Shown here: one piece after another, positions 52,550-64,000 of the stretch | How positions within the stretch are numbered: position 1 is the stretch's first letter | How the letters are laid out: the number at the start of each line of letters is the position of its first letter | From: Phallusia mammillata | Taxonomy: Eukaryota > Chordata > Ascidiacea > Phlebobranchia > Ascidiidae | Reading direction: 5' to 3' | Assembly (NCBI GenBank): GCA_003260075.1 | Contig: QLIY01000031.1 | Coordinates: 173,652-237,651, forward strand | Length of the DNA stretch: 64,000 nt | Translations under genes and position numbers: made by a program | Notes under the pieces: model-generated | The model's input: the letters and a program-made list of their open reading frames with translations, nothing else | Told to the model about the DNA's origin: nothing | Databases searched by the model: none

Positions 52550-55500
52550 TTAGGTGGCCGATTTTCGAACCGGTCCTGTTTGCGAATTTGTCTCCACGAA
52601 ATTGCGGTTTTCTCCTGCGCCCCCTGGACTTTCCCGTGTGGGTATTGGTTGCCCCTGCACCTGTGGCTGGGTCCCACTGCGATCTAGTTGAGCCCAGAAG
52701 TCAGCATCTTCTTCTTGCGCCTGCAACATTCGTTGGCGATTGTACAACTCCCTGCAAAAAGCAACAGAAGCGTTACTTAATGAAGCAAAAGCTAAACCAC
52801 TTAAATATCACTGAAAACAAAACTAACAAAAACCCGACGATCAACTTTTTTGTTCAGAACTTTTTAGCAAGCTGTTTGAAGATAAGCTTTGCAGAAAGTT
52901 ATTGTTTTAATGCAAAAATGCCATCCAGAGTTTCTGAAACATTTCATTTCCGTACCTAGGCCTAAATTTTACAGTTTTTTATTATTTTTTTCCAAAATGT
53001 TATTAACAGAACCGAAAGGCAAACAGCCAACTGTTAAAATATTTGACATTCAAAATATACGACATTCATGAAACACTAAACCGTAACAAACAACAATAAT
53101 AATTAGGATTCTGAACAAGCTCTTTCAGGTACTTTTAATCATTTCCTCATAAAAATATAATATTATATACCGTTTTTTGAAATATAAGTACGACGTTATA
53201 CACCATTGTCCTATAATTACTGCAGAAAATTGGTCCCCAAAATCATTTCGTTACCTTTGTTCGTATTTTACGTTGCATGGCAACCAGCAAACGTCCTTTG
53301 TCAGTCGACCAGTGAGATCGCGAGCCAATTGCTTGTAACCTTCATCAATGATCCTAAGATAATCCTCGCCCGATGAAATGTCTCGCAACTGGTCCATGTT
53401 CATTCGCTTGAACTTGTTCACCACACCCACAACATATATCTGCAAAATGACATTAAAATCGCATCAGTTTGTGTGTTTTTGGCAGAGTTAAGATGTTATG
53501 ACTCCCTTACTTGAATATTGTTTCATATAAGGCAAAAAATATCATAACTTTTATTACCTTTGCGCCCCGTCCCTTGATGGCTCTTGCGGCATTTTTGACG
53601 TTGTCCGTTGCCATGCCGTCAGTAATGACGACAATTACATCCGGGACGTTTGGACGGTTGCCAGGGGCATTGAGACTGTCGTTGTGAAGATGCCATAGTG
53701 CTTTACCAGTCAGTGTCCCTGTAATTGTGATGAACAAATTTTACATTTTTGTGTTTAGTGTTTGCGCAGTTGTGTACGGGTGACAAATAAAAAATATTGA
53801 ACAGGCCTAATTTTCAAACCCTTTTTAATACAACTGTATTGATCATTGCAGGCCCATCAGAACCACAATGACTAGGTTTACAAGTGTTGTACCCAACTAT
53901 TAATAATATAAACCTTCAAATGGACTTTTGTATTCTTCCATCGACCAAAGTGTAACAATTTGAAAAAAAATCAAAAACGATTCAGTGTGTATAAATTGAA
54001 AAAAATATGTATATTTAAAAGGCCCTGACGTTGTCTATGTAGACAAGAAACATTTCCTGTATACTTTACCGTCGTATTTGTTTAAACTAAGTTACCATTT
54101 TGTGCAGCCTTAAATGAGGCTTCTTAGGTTCTCGCTTACCTCCGCCATTGTACGGAATTTTCTTCAACTTTTGACGCAGCTCGTTAACACCTGTGTAGTC
54201 TCCAACCAGAATCTCGTTCCTCTTGTCGAATCGCCTGTTATATCTTGCGACGCCCACTCGCATATCGTCTGGTCCAATCACGAACGAGTCAAGCTGGACA
54301 AAAAATCAACTTGTTTAGTTACTTTACAAAGGAAACTAGTTACAACTTATAAGGCAAAACTATCTTTTAAGACCGGTGTCTGATTCAGTAATCTTTAAAA
54401 TAGGTTAGATTGAACTCAGAAGTTTGTAATTTGTTATTTTTTTGTTCCTCGACTGTTGTGAAGTTGCGTGTACGCAAAAATAGCAATTAAGTTTTCTTTA
54501 AAAAATTTATTGACATAAATGTATACAGGTCGACTACCATAGGTATTAAACGACAATGCAAGTTTGTTCGATAGAAGTGATCTTCTAACGTAAGCTCTGT
54601 TATCAAGCCGTTGTCTATTCTAGGAGGCCACTCAATACCAAAAAATACTATACATAGTTTGAATTGACAGCGATTGATCGGAATGTTTGAATGAAACGTT
54701 CAGGAGTTGCTACTGACCAGTGTGAGAGTAAAGTCGATGAGCCTTCTCCAGTTTTTTCTTCCCACTGATGAGGATGAGTCGAGGAGGAACAAAAGATCCA
54801 CGAGAGCATGAGGTGGACACGGGAGGTCGCAACAGGGCACCTTGTCTGTCCAGGTTTGACTGTTGAATAACACAAGATTTCCAATCAAATTTGAGTCACC
54901 TTTACGGACACGTGTAATTTTTAATGTGTGCTAGCTTTAGAAAAACAGGAAACAAATTGGTTGACTATGTTCTAAAAATGAGGGGCTTCAACACTACAGC
55001 TATGGGTTTTAACTTTCAGTATTGGGAAAAAAAATTGTTTTTAGTACAGACTTTTCACTAAACAGCAACAGTCTGTCTGTAACTTACATTCCATTAAAAA
55101 CGTCTAAAGAAATACCAGAATCTAATGACTAAGCAATGTTTTCTTTGTTGAAATGCTTGGATAAACTTAAATGAAACGTTGTCAAGTCGTTTTACTTACT
55201 GCATGACTGTTTAAAGTGACACTAAAACTGCTTAATTTTGACTTAAATCTCAAGAAAGGAAGCTGTCTTTGCTGAGTTACCAGGGTTCGGTACAGAAGAT
55301 GTTTAACTTACTCTCGTTGACAAACGATGCGATCCGGACCACCAGCGACTGCAAGACCAGAGGGGCAATGGAAATCACAAGTATCACCGATTTTGTATCC
55401 TGTGCAGTTCGCAGTTCCTCCGTTGACTAGTCGAAGGGGTGGAACGGGACAATCTTAAACATTAGTTGCTGATTAACATGGAGGTTCACCACTTTACCGG

Positions 55501-55782
55501 TATTTTTTTCCTCTAACAGTTTGCATGAAAAGGCAGTGAGATTGAGTGCCAAAAAACGTATTTGCAACGTTATTTTTGCTTTTCTACATTCGCTAGTCGG
55601 TGTGTTTGTCATTTTTAGGTGTATCGGTACCATAAAACACGAAGTGCACGCGACAATTATAAAGCAATCCCTGCCATACCAAGCCTAAACCACTTGAAAT
55701 TTGAAAGCCACTTACGTCTTATGCAAGCCAACCCGGCCCAAAACCACACTCGACTATCCCAAAATCCTAACCAGCCCGCCTA

Positions 55783-55814
<32 letters not shown>

Positions 55815-58800
55815 TATTCGCAAAACCATGTCACTTTTGGGCATGGCTACAGGCAATGCTGGTAAGGAATGCAAGTTACGACAATCATGACCCTATATCA
55901 CTTACTTTTAACTACACAGCGAGTGGGCTCGTATGAAGACCAGTAGCCATCTGGCATGCATCTTGTGTACTGAGGTCCGTGCTGTTCGTAACCTTCAGAG
56001 CAAGCGTATCTACACCGGGATCCGTAACGGTTGTTGTCTGTGCACTGCAGCAAACCGTTTTCAGGGGCTTCCAACATCTCACAAAAGACTAGAAAGAAAT
56101 TGCTTTTGCTAACACAGGTTTTGTGAAAAAGTGCTTATTAGTTCACAATAAACAGAAATAATAATTAAAGTGTCTTAAAAAGTAACATTATTATTTTGCT
56201 GAAAGAAAAACTTTAATGTATTTATTTTTGCAGAACAACTATGTTTTGGGGGCCTTCCTTAACTTAAATATTTTTTACTTATAAACCTACATGCTACTCA
56301 AAGATACACAAACCTTTGGGAGAAGTCGCAAAGCAAAGCAAAGCAAATTATTATGCTCACAAAGAGCAAATTTTATGTAAAAAAACTAACCTTCTTCGTC
56401 GCAAATCTTCCCCAGCCATCCAGGCATGCACTCACATTCAAAGTCGTTTATGAGATCGTGGCAATGGCCGCCGTTCATGCAGGGGTCAGGCTGGCAATCA
56501 TCTGTGCAAATGGATTATCACCAAGCGTGAAATATGCATCAGCCACGAAGCTTTATGTAAAATATAAAAAAAACTAGTCTCCTGTCGTGGGTTCGAATCC
56601 CACCGCAGGTAAGATTTTTCTAGCATATGCCTTGACGCATGGAAAAGGGTGAGCGGCTTCATTCAGTATGGCGCCTTCAACATATGTACTAAGAAGTATT
56701 ATTTCTGAGTTATTCATAGAGTCGTGGTATGATAAATGCAATAGATTGAATAAACGAATATGGCTGGTTGTGAAAAATCCCAAACTGCATTGCACATGTT
56801 AAAATGTCCATTTTTCACCCTTCCATAGTGTGCTCAAATACTTAAGACAGTATTGTAACAAACTTACAGGATTATTTGTAAGATGATGACGATATTGCAC
56901 ATTTTTAATGTAGATTACTACTTTTAATGCAATAATACTATAAAATAGCGAAAACGCAGTCTAAGCATGACGTATTCACAGATATTTGTAATTCCTTATC
57001 TGCTCTGTAAAGGTCAAGCCGTTTTACATGCCAAACGTAACCTCGTCTGGCTCAAAGCCTCGCAACCATTACCAAAAAAGCGAATAGCTAAGCCAAAAGC
57101 GACACAGAGGCCTTAAGCTGGCATTTCGCAACAGCCCAGCGCTTTGAAGCCATAGGAATCGGATTAAGTACGCTGCAATCACGACTTACCGATTTGTAGA
57201 CAGGCGGGCTTGGGTTGACTCCACTTTCCTGATATAGAACATCGTAGATTGGACACTCCTGTATTTAGATAACCCGGTACACAGGATAGTTTGCAGTAGG
57301 AACCGCCATTAAACTCTTTGGTGCATTTCAAAATCATTCCTTCATCGTCGATTGGTTCACATGACCCTGTCAAATTGGATAAAATCTATTGATTTCTGCG
57401 GGTGCTAGGTTCCACGTAAATATACGGTGTGGTAATTTGTCTAACAAATTGAAATGAGTAACACAACCTTTTGGCGTAGCCATTGAAACAACACTTCATT
57501 GTAAACATGTACCACGTAAAAAATTAAAATATCGTTGTGATGATTTGTCTAACAAACTTCACCCACTAATTTAACCACTTGGTGTCGCCATTAAAGCAGC
57601 CGTTGGTTAAAAGTATTTTTGTGTGCATTTTGTGGTTACATGTGGATTAAATTCACTTGAACGCAATTCGCGTTGCGGATTTATTTACGCTTGCCATATT
57701 AGGCAAATGTCACAATGCTTTATTTTGAGATTGCGACCGGCAAACAATGGGCAAGAATTCTAGGAATCTTTTAGATAGAACAAACAATAAAACATTACAT
57801 GTACAGTTTAAAGTCAAACTGCTTTGCTATGGCAAAAAAACGGTTGTCAACAAAAAAACACTCACTGATTTGGATGCATTCCGGCATTTCTGCAGTCCAC
57901 TGCCCGCCCTCTTGACACGTGACGTCGTCATCACCTGACACGTAGAAACCCTCGTCACAAGTAAAAGAACAGTTGGATCCGATTTCCCGGCCTTGCGAGC
58001 AAGCCACGTGCCCGTTGAGAAGTTCGCCATGCTCAGGACAGTAAACTGAAAAATAAGAGAATGACTGTTTTCTGCAAAATTGTACCTGAGTGGATATTAG
58101 TAAGTGGAGATAGGGCAAAATTGTTCAAAAACAATGATAAATACAAAACACAAAAGTTACGCTATAGGCCCAGATGTTGGCAGTTTTGAATGGTCAAATG
58201 GGTAGGAAATAATGAGGTATACCTATACTACAACAAGCAAAGGTAATTTACTTCAGTTTAATACAGTTTTTTACTTATTTTAATACCAAGATAAGTACGT
58301 AATCTTGGCAATAAACCGAAGGGTTTCATTGTACCTGCAGTTGGCATAGTAACGATTTCCGGTGATCTGAATGGATCAAGCCAGCCAAGTACGTCACCAC
58401 AAATACTTCCGGGTCCGTTGCATAAATCTCCTTCGCAGCAGCATCTGCAAAAACACAGTTTTCAAAATGTCAGTAAATGGTTTTGTAACCTTTACTGCAA
58501 ATACTTTTGTAATTGGTATCGGCCGTAAAGCGGTGGCGGTCGTGCAGACCAGCGATCGGCTTACACACATAGAACACATTACTTAGTTTAAGTTTTTTCG
58601 TCCCGTGATTGGAATCAACAACTTAGAATACATGATTTAGACTTAAATGATGACAAGAGCTTTGTTGAAATGTTTGAGTAATGTGATATGAATGGGATTA
58701 GCAATTGCAAAAAAAGGTACAAAATATGTGAAAGAGCACTGCATGGTTACAGATCAGTAGTTGGTTATTTAGTTATTCATTGGAACAATGTCACTTTTAC

Positions 58801-61800
58801 CTTGAATATTGTACTAACCTGCAAACATCTGGTGGATCAACGTTACGATTTCGGTCTGGGTTGCATTGAGTGGTCAAGTTCTGTACAAAAAAATGTCATC
58901 TTTAAGTTTTATTATGCGATAAATTTGGAGCAATGCCACAAAAGTAGAAAATAATACTTTGTACGCCGCTGTTTAAAAAAGCCGCAGATGGATGATTATG
59001 ACACAAAATACTTTTTTTGAGCGTGCAACAAGAAACAAACCAAAAACGTTATTATCTAAGTCAGGGGTGGCCAACCCGCGGCTCGCGAGTCGCATGCGGC
59101 TCTTCGCCTGGTTTTATGCGGCTCTTACGTCGTTGTCGAAGTTTGGGGGCACTGTGTATATTTTGGTTAGTATGTAGCGACATGGTACAAAAATCGTTAA
59201 ATGTAAAGTAAAGCTTTAACAATTTTGCTTGTAAACAAACTTATTATCGGTATGGCCACAGACCATGCCTTAAAACCGCAACCTTATGTGGCAATAATGC
59301 CTTGATTATGATGGCATATATTCAACTGTTGAACAATGAATGCTTGCTCATTGTTGCGTACAATGCAAATGAGACACAAAGCAACAGCAATATTTACAAC
59401 AAATGCGTTCCAAAATAAATAATGCTTCAATCAGTGTTTTTCAGGTTATGACGAACGTTATATTTTATGGGCAGTTTCTCTTCGGTTTGAATTGAGCGAT
59501 TGTTGGTGGTGAATGCATTAGTGACGTCGCAATGAATTTAGTTTCGCCACTTGGCATTTTTGTAAAACTCGGCGCCTAAGTTTAGGGCGCATGCGCGTTA
59601 GATGAAAATACGCAAAGTTTCTCAGCAGGGAAGATCTTTTGAGTAAACAATTTTTGTTAAGTTAGCCTTTAAAATGGGAGAGAAATAAGGTCTTAGTAAT
59701 TCATCAGACATAAATCTCACCGCACGTTATTGATAGAATGAGAAAAAAACGCATATTTTAATTCATATGTTTTTGCTTGTGGGTGTTGTTGAAATGGGTG
59801 TTTTGTGTGAATAACAGTGCAAACCATTTATTGTTGAAAATTACTGGCACGCGGTCTGTACAAGTCAAATTGTGTCGTTAATATGTTGGTGTGCGACATT
59901 TAGAATAAATCTGGCTAAGTACAGGTCTCTGTGTGTGAGGAAGGGACGAGGCAACGAACAGGTGTGCCCGGGTGCATAATGTGGCTCTTTGTGGAAACAC
60001 AGTAAAGAATGTGGCTCTTAGGTTTTGACCGGTTGGCCACCCCTGATCTAAGTTTTGTGGTGTTTTACCTGAACACGACTTTTTTGGCGTATTAAACGGC
60101 GGTTTAAATTTACCCCCTCTGGTAATTTTAACCAAAGGGCCGAACTTCCAGTGCTTTTATGCACAAATATTTTTTCTCAATAGTCATGAGTGATATAACA
60201 AAATGTAACGACTTTGTAGCCGCAAGGAGTTGTCTCATTGTTGATATTTGTGTCGCGTTTGGTATCGTCTCAACTCTGGCACCAACTTTGTTTGATAAAA
60301 ACTAGACTAAACTAAAAACTTTCTCTACTCAACGCAATTGGCGCAAAGAGGTATGGGGGAAGGGTCCACCTTTCACACAAAATCCACATTTGGGGTCGCA
60401 TAACTCGGTTCTTTATAGTTTGGACCAACCTATATAAAGTCACAACATTTTTTGCCCACCAAAACATTTTTGACTAAAGTTGTATTCTTCGCCACTGTCT
60501 CAGCGACTCTTGACATAACTTACTTGTTTTTCGTTATCCTTGCAAGCATTTGGTTGTTTGCAAACTAAGGTTGCTCTGTACATCGCTGGATGAAATTCTA
60601 TGGTGTTTGTGATTCCATGTTTTCGAATCTCGTTCAGACAACCACTGGCCTCCGGTGAGCACTCCACCCATTGGTCACATTCGTCACGTGACTTGGCGTC
60701 ATAACAACTGTAGCACCGCATCACTGTTGGAAATAATCCGGTTAACATACTCAAAATGTGTTTATTAAGTTGAACCAAATGCCAGAAAATGGACCGATTA
60801 CTTCAACTTACAAAAAGCTGATGTGTATTAGGCTACCACCTTTTTATCAGTAATATAGAATAGGACGCTCTTGCGATTTTAAGTTTGAATATAAATGCGT
60901 GAAACTTGGAAGTAAAATTACATTTACTTGAACAAAAATGTAAATATTGTAATTGTTATTAAAAGTTTTCCATGAATAAGTATATGACGATAATGGTCCT
61001 TATTAGGATACTGAAATTGATAATCTTTGCAAGACCTAAAAAAATGTGCAATGATTATCACCAGTGATATATTGTTTGGTATATAAGTACCTAATTCTAG
61101 GTGTCTAAAAATTAAACCAATTGTAACAAATAATAAGTTGCACTTACTAATTACGGAAATTTATTCTTTATATTCGTTACTGAAGATTTAACTCTAAAAA
61201 AGCGCTTACATGTTGTGGTTGGTTCAGCGTATGCTGTGATTGAATCCTTTCCTGCTGTGTTCGCTTTCAAACTTAAGGTGTATGTAGTTTTCGGCAGCAG
61301 ATTTTCGGCTGTGTACGATCGAGCCTTGTGGTGAAGAGTCGTGTCTGAAACGGGAAACGGTTTGTTTTAATTTCGTCCAAACAAACGTGAAAAAGACAAA
61401 AGTAGTGTACATAAGTTCGCCCTGCAGTGTACATAAGTCCAAGTGATTAGGCAAGGTACCTAAAACTAAATTTAATGCTAGAATATTAACAAGTGGTGCA
61501 TGTCTATGCATACTGGTCACATATGTCCCTAAGTTGACGAAGAAATATCATTTATCCCTCATAAAAGACTTTTAGGAAAGTTCTTTTAATCAATTTCCTT
61601 TCTAAGCACGTGTGTTCCTGAAATGATTAGATTTAGTAACTTTTTATGAGATTAAATAGAGTTTGATTAATAATTACTGTTCGCCAAATTAATCACAGAC
61701 TGAACAATCTGGTTGGTGACTTTAAATCGGTGCAGACAAGAAAAAAAGAAAAAAATAAGATAAATTCTATAGCTTTAAGTTTAGCTTAAACAAGAAAGGT

Positions 61801-63487
61801 TCGCTGACATAAAAACGGGTTAAATTTTGTTGCACAAAGTCAGGAATGAGGTATGTTGCAATTATTAAAGCGATAAATAAACATACGCAACATCGTTTAG
61901 AACCAACTTTTCTTCGATACTTTACACATTAGTGAAGCCAGTTCCGAAACGGCTAAACGTCCCAATGCATTGTAATTTACAGCTTTGTTAGTCGCAAGAA
62001 GTGCAGCACAAAAATGGCGGTCTTTGCAATTTAAACATTAATCATTCCACTCAAAACGAGAGCATGGCCGAAAAAATGACCATTTCTCTTATTTTCCCTC
62101 ATTAGGTGAGAACGTTATAGTTCATTTCTGGGAAGGGGGGAGTTTCTAATAAGGTTGTTAAACTTTAAAGTCATCACTCATTGGGTCAATCTGTCAATTA
62201 ATGTCCTTATGCATCATAGCAACATGTGCTGTCAGGAACGTGTAGATAGTTAACCTGGTGAAGTTTTTTTTCCGTGCACTGAGCGCGTGCCACGTTTTAC
62301 CTACATGTGTAACGTGTCACTATTGGCACCGATAAGCGGCTCGTATCGTTTGTAACCACATACCTCAATACATCTATAGCGTATGGCAACTCATTTGCCA
62401 ACTTTGCAACGCTGAGCTACAGATACTGGATTATTAAAAATAGTATTTTGTATTAAAGACTTATTTATCTATTTTTTTATCAGTTTAACGCAAAACTTTT
62501 ATTGCTTTTAGTTTAATTTTCCAATAATAAAAAGCAAAACTCGAACTCGATTTGGACTCGCTGGGTTAAAAACTAGAGATGTACCGAATATTCGGTTTGC
62601 CGAATTTATTCGGCCGAATCGGCCACTTTTGCAAAGATTCAGTTTCGGCCGAATAATTTGATGCGATTCGGTCGAAACCGAATCTTTTACGAACACAAAT
62701 TTAAAGCGTTAAACGTGTCTTTTCTGCTTATTAAGGTATCACGCAATCTTTCAAAAGCCAAAACCTAACGAAAATCGCGTCAATTTATATCTTTTTCAAC
62801 ACATTATCGTTTTTCCCACTGTAGTCAATTTTTTTTTAATTGATTGACAGTTTGCCAATCATGCTTGAGGCAATTTTAAACCCCACATAACTGAAATAAG
62901 GACGAAACACAACTATCCTGCACTAATTGCCTGGTAGATAAACATTTTTTCATTTAAAACGCGTAGCGTACGACTTCGCGTGACGCCATAAATGATTCGG
63001 TTGATTCGGCCGAATTTATTCGGCAAAACCGCCGAATATTCGGTTTCGGCAGAAGCGAAATTTAGCCGATTCGGTACATCACTATTACAAACTCGATCTA
63101 ACTCGATACTCGCTTACAATTTTACCAGTAACTCAGTAACAAACATTTGTTTACTAATAATCCAAAATTAAATGTCATCACTTTTAAAATTCCGCCCACT
63201 AAAAGAAACCTCCTTACAGCAACTAAACAACACAAGTCCAGACAAATCGTCTAAATGTAACAAGCACATTACTTTGCTACAACATAATTACAATATTAAT
63301 TGACCAACAACATCTGCCCTACGGCTCATCCACTTACCTATGATGACGGGTCCGTTTGTGTCGTCACGCAACGTCACAATGAATCTTTCCTGTGTCTTGG
63401 CTGTGACGTGAAGTGGAACGCGAAAGGTCCAAGTGATCGTTGTTGCGTGAAGTTCCGAAGGGACAATTTCAACGATTCCAGGGACCG
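52550..63487 (-). CDS. Secreted mosaic protein: FN3, Ly6/uPAR, sushi, EGF, sushi, VWA (5' end beyond window)
   Basis: Fifteen exons, all with matching phases: 63487-63338, 61344-61210, 60723-60524, 58880-58819, 58444-58335, 58045-57866, 57366-57190, 56501-56391, 56088-55906, 55453-55312, 54859-54718, 54293-54140, 53718-53558, 53439-53255, 52751-52550 (about 764 codons). The first two make a fibronectin type III domain. The next three form a Ly6/uPAR three-finger domain, from CYSCYD to CCCEGDLCN. Then come two sushi (CCP) domains, an EGF domain ([14 protein letters not shown]), two more sushi domains, and a VWA domain with a full metal site (DSSSS, GTLTG, VITDG). A polar 66-residue tail ends KSAT. 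No membrane segment follows the VWA domain, so the product is probably secreted, perhaps in matrix or innate immunity; that role is inference. The first listed exon starts in phase 1, so earlier exons lie past 64000. Confidence 0.88.
55783..55813. repeat. Homopolymer run of 31 G
   Basis: An uninterrupted G run lies in the intron between two sushi exons of the mosaic gene. It is C-rich in the sense of transcription. The length may be imprecise in assembly, and the run can form G-quadruplex structures. Confidence 0.85.
56575..56790 (+). repeat. tRNA-derived SINE-like element, 5' truncated
   Basis: It begins with a tRNA 3' half (CTGTCGTGGGTTCGAATCCC, a B box) and continues into about 180 bp of unique-looking body. 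The reverse strand gives the false peptide AVGFEPTTG, a well-known sign of tRNA-like SINE heads. No A box is visible, so this is not a functional tRNA. It sits in an intron just upstream of the EGF exon. Confidence 0.5.
59062..60045. mobile_element. Non-autonomous hAT element, 984 bp
   Basis: Terminal repeats are CAGGGGTGGCCAACC and GGTTGGCCACCCCTG, a perfect 15-bp match. Subterminal GCGGCTCTT/GTGGCTCTT blocks are typical of animal hAT elements. A perfect 8-bp duplication ATCTAAGT flanks it (59054-59061, 60046-60053). No transposase frame is present. It lies in the intron between the Ly6 exons of the mosaic gene. Confidence 0.9.
62574..63084. mobile_element. Non-autonomous hAT-like element, 511 bp
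   Basis: The ends are TAGAGATGTACCGAAT and ATTCGGTACATCACTA, with dense ATTCGGCCGAAT-type subterminal repeats at both ends. The flanking duplication is TTAAAAAC at 62566-62573 and TTACAAAC at 63085-63092 (7 of 8). It is in the intron between the two FN3 exons of the mosaic gene. Confidence 0.8.
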
Positions 63488-64000
63488 CTGGATATAACAA
63501 ATATCGGTCGCTATGGCTACCTTTGCAAATTTTTTGTAATAAATTTGTGAAGATAAACATAGAACCATGCGCTTTTTCGGCGTAAATTGAGAGTTAAAAC
63601 AAGCTTCGGCACGCTTCGACGAAATGCGAAAAAGTGGCAAAGGTACGTTTGGACGAACTGTTAACAAAATTAAATAGACCAAAACCCTTATCTAGGTAAT
63701 AATTTTCGCAAATATTTCAAAGACAAATTTATGAACATTGAAAGGGTTGACAGAAGTTGAAAACAAGGCGAGAACGAACTATAGTCTCAACGTTGATACA
63801 TATGCATAAGAAGTATTGATCTTACTTCATTACCACCCTGATTGTTTACAAAAAAAACGGTTTATAAAAGGCATCATGTTGAAAAAATAAAATAGAATAC
63901 AAATGCACAAATTAAATGAACATTACAAGATAAAATGACTGGTTTGATATAAGTTAAACCGTTTAAAATTGAAAACCAAAACTGACAAATAAGCACCTGT
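63488..64000. other. Intron of the mosaic gene reaching the window end
   Basis: The stretch is upstream (in the gene's sense) of the first visible FN3 exon. It is AT-rich and shows no exon with matching phase. The gene must continue beyond the window. Confidence 0.5.

Noticed and set aside
56578..56612. tRNA gene
   Set aside because: Only the B-box/T-arm half is present; no A box, anticodon arm or complete acceptor stem can be formed.
59878..60135. 85-residue open frame within the 984-bp hAT element as a transposase
   Set aside because: No hAT transposase or zinc-finger motif; the frame crosses the element end.
62574..63084. Regulatory palindrome cluster of ATTCGGCCGAAT
   Set aside because: The repeats are the subterminal parts of a transposon with matching ends and a target duplication.

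Overview
This window looks like AT-rich genomic DNA from a compact-genome invertebrate deuterostome. An ascidian tunicate of the Ciona type is my best guess. The reasons are many short phase-conserved introns (about 100-600 bp), CLCA and TREX-like genes typical of animals, and numerous short non-autonomous hAT elements with 8-bp target duplications. The species assignment is inference. There are no bacterial operons, CRISPR arrays or rRNA genes, and I found no complete tRNA gene. Gene models were built by hand from splice signals, paralogue alignment and phase bookkeeping.

Region 1 (about 1.1-40.5 kb) is a tandem cluster of four CLCA (calcium-activated chloride channel regulator) paralogues in the order + - - +. 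Each has the same 20-exon layout: signal peptide, HEWAH zinc-protease domain, VWA domain, beta-rich and fibronectin-like exons, a Thr/Pro stalk, a membrane segment split over two exons, and a short cytoplasmic tail. Copy 3 (28868-20686, minus) and copy 4 (30242-40465, plus) are intact, with spliced lengths that give 1034 and 1042 aa. They are divergently arranged around a 1.4-kb intergenic stretch. Copy 2 (18984-10690, minus) is intact but has lost the splice donor of its stalk exon, so reading through gives a 975-aa protein without a membrane segment. Copy 1 (about 1108-9385, plus) is a decaying copy. Its protease/VWA half carries frameshifts, truncated exons and lost splice sites, while its C-terminal half is undamaged.

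Region 2 (41.9-45.2 kb, minus) holds two single-exon paralogues of TREX-type DEDDh 3'-5' exonucleases. Each appears to contain a second, vestigial TREX fold at the N-terminus. The copies have decayed in opposite ways: one has an open frame but lost catalytic residues, and the other has perfect catalytic motifs but a frameshift.

Region 3 (45.3-52.5 kb) is gene-poor. It contains a near-perfect 93-bp-arm inverted repeat, a hAT MITE, a cluster of TGACGTCA sites overlapping a possible terminal exon, and a possible signal-peptide-like exon.

Region 4 (52.55 kb to beyond the window end, minus) is a 15-exon part of a secreted mosaic protein with the order FN3, Ly6/uPAR, two sushi, EGF, two sushi, VWA, tail. 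All exon phases agree. hAT insertions, a SINE-like fragment and a 31-bp G run lie in its introns.
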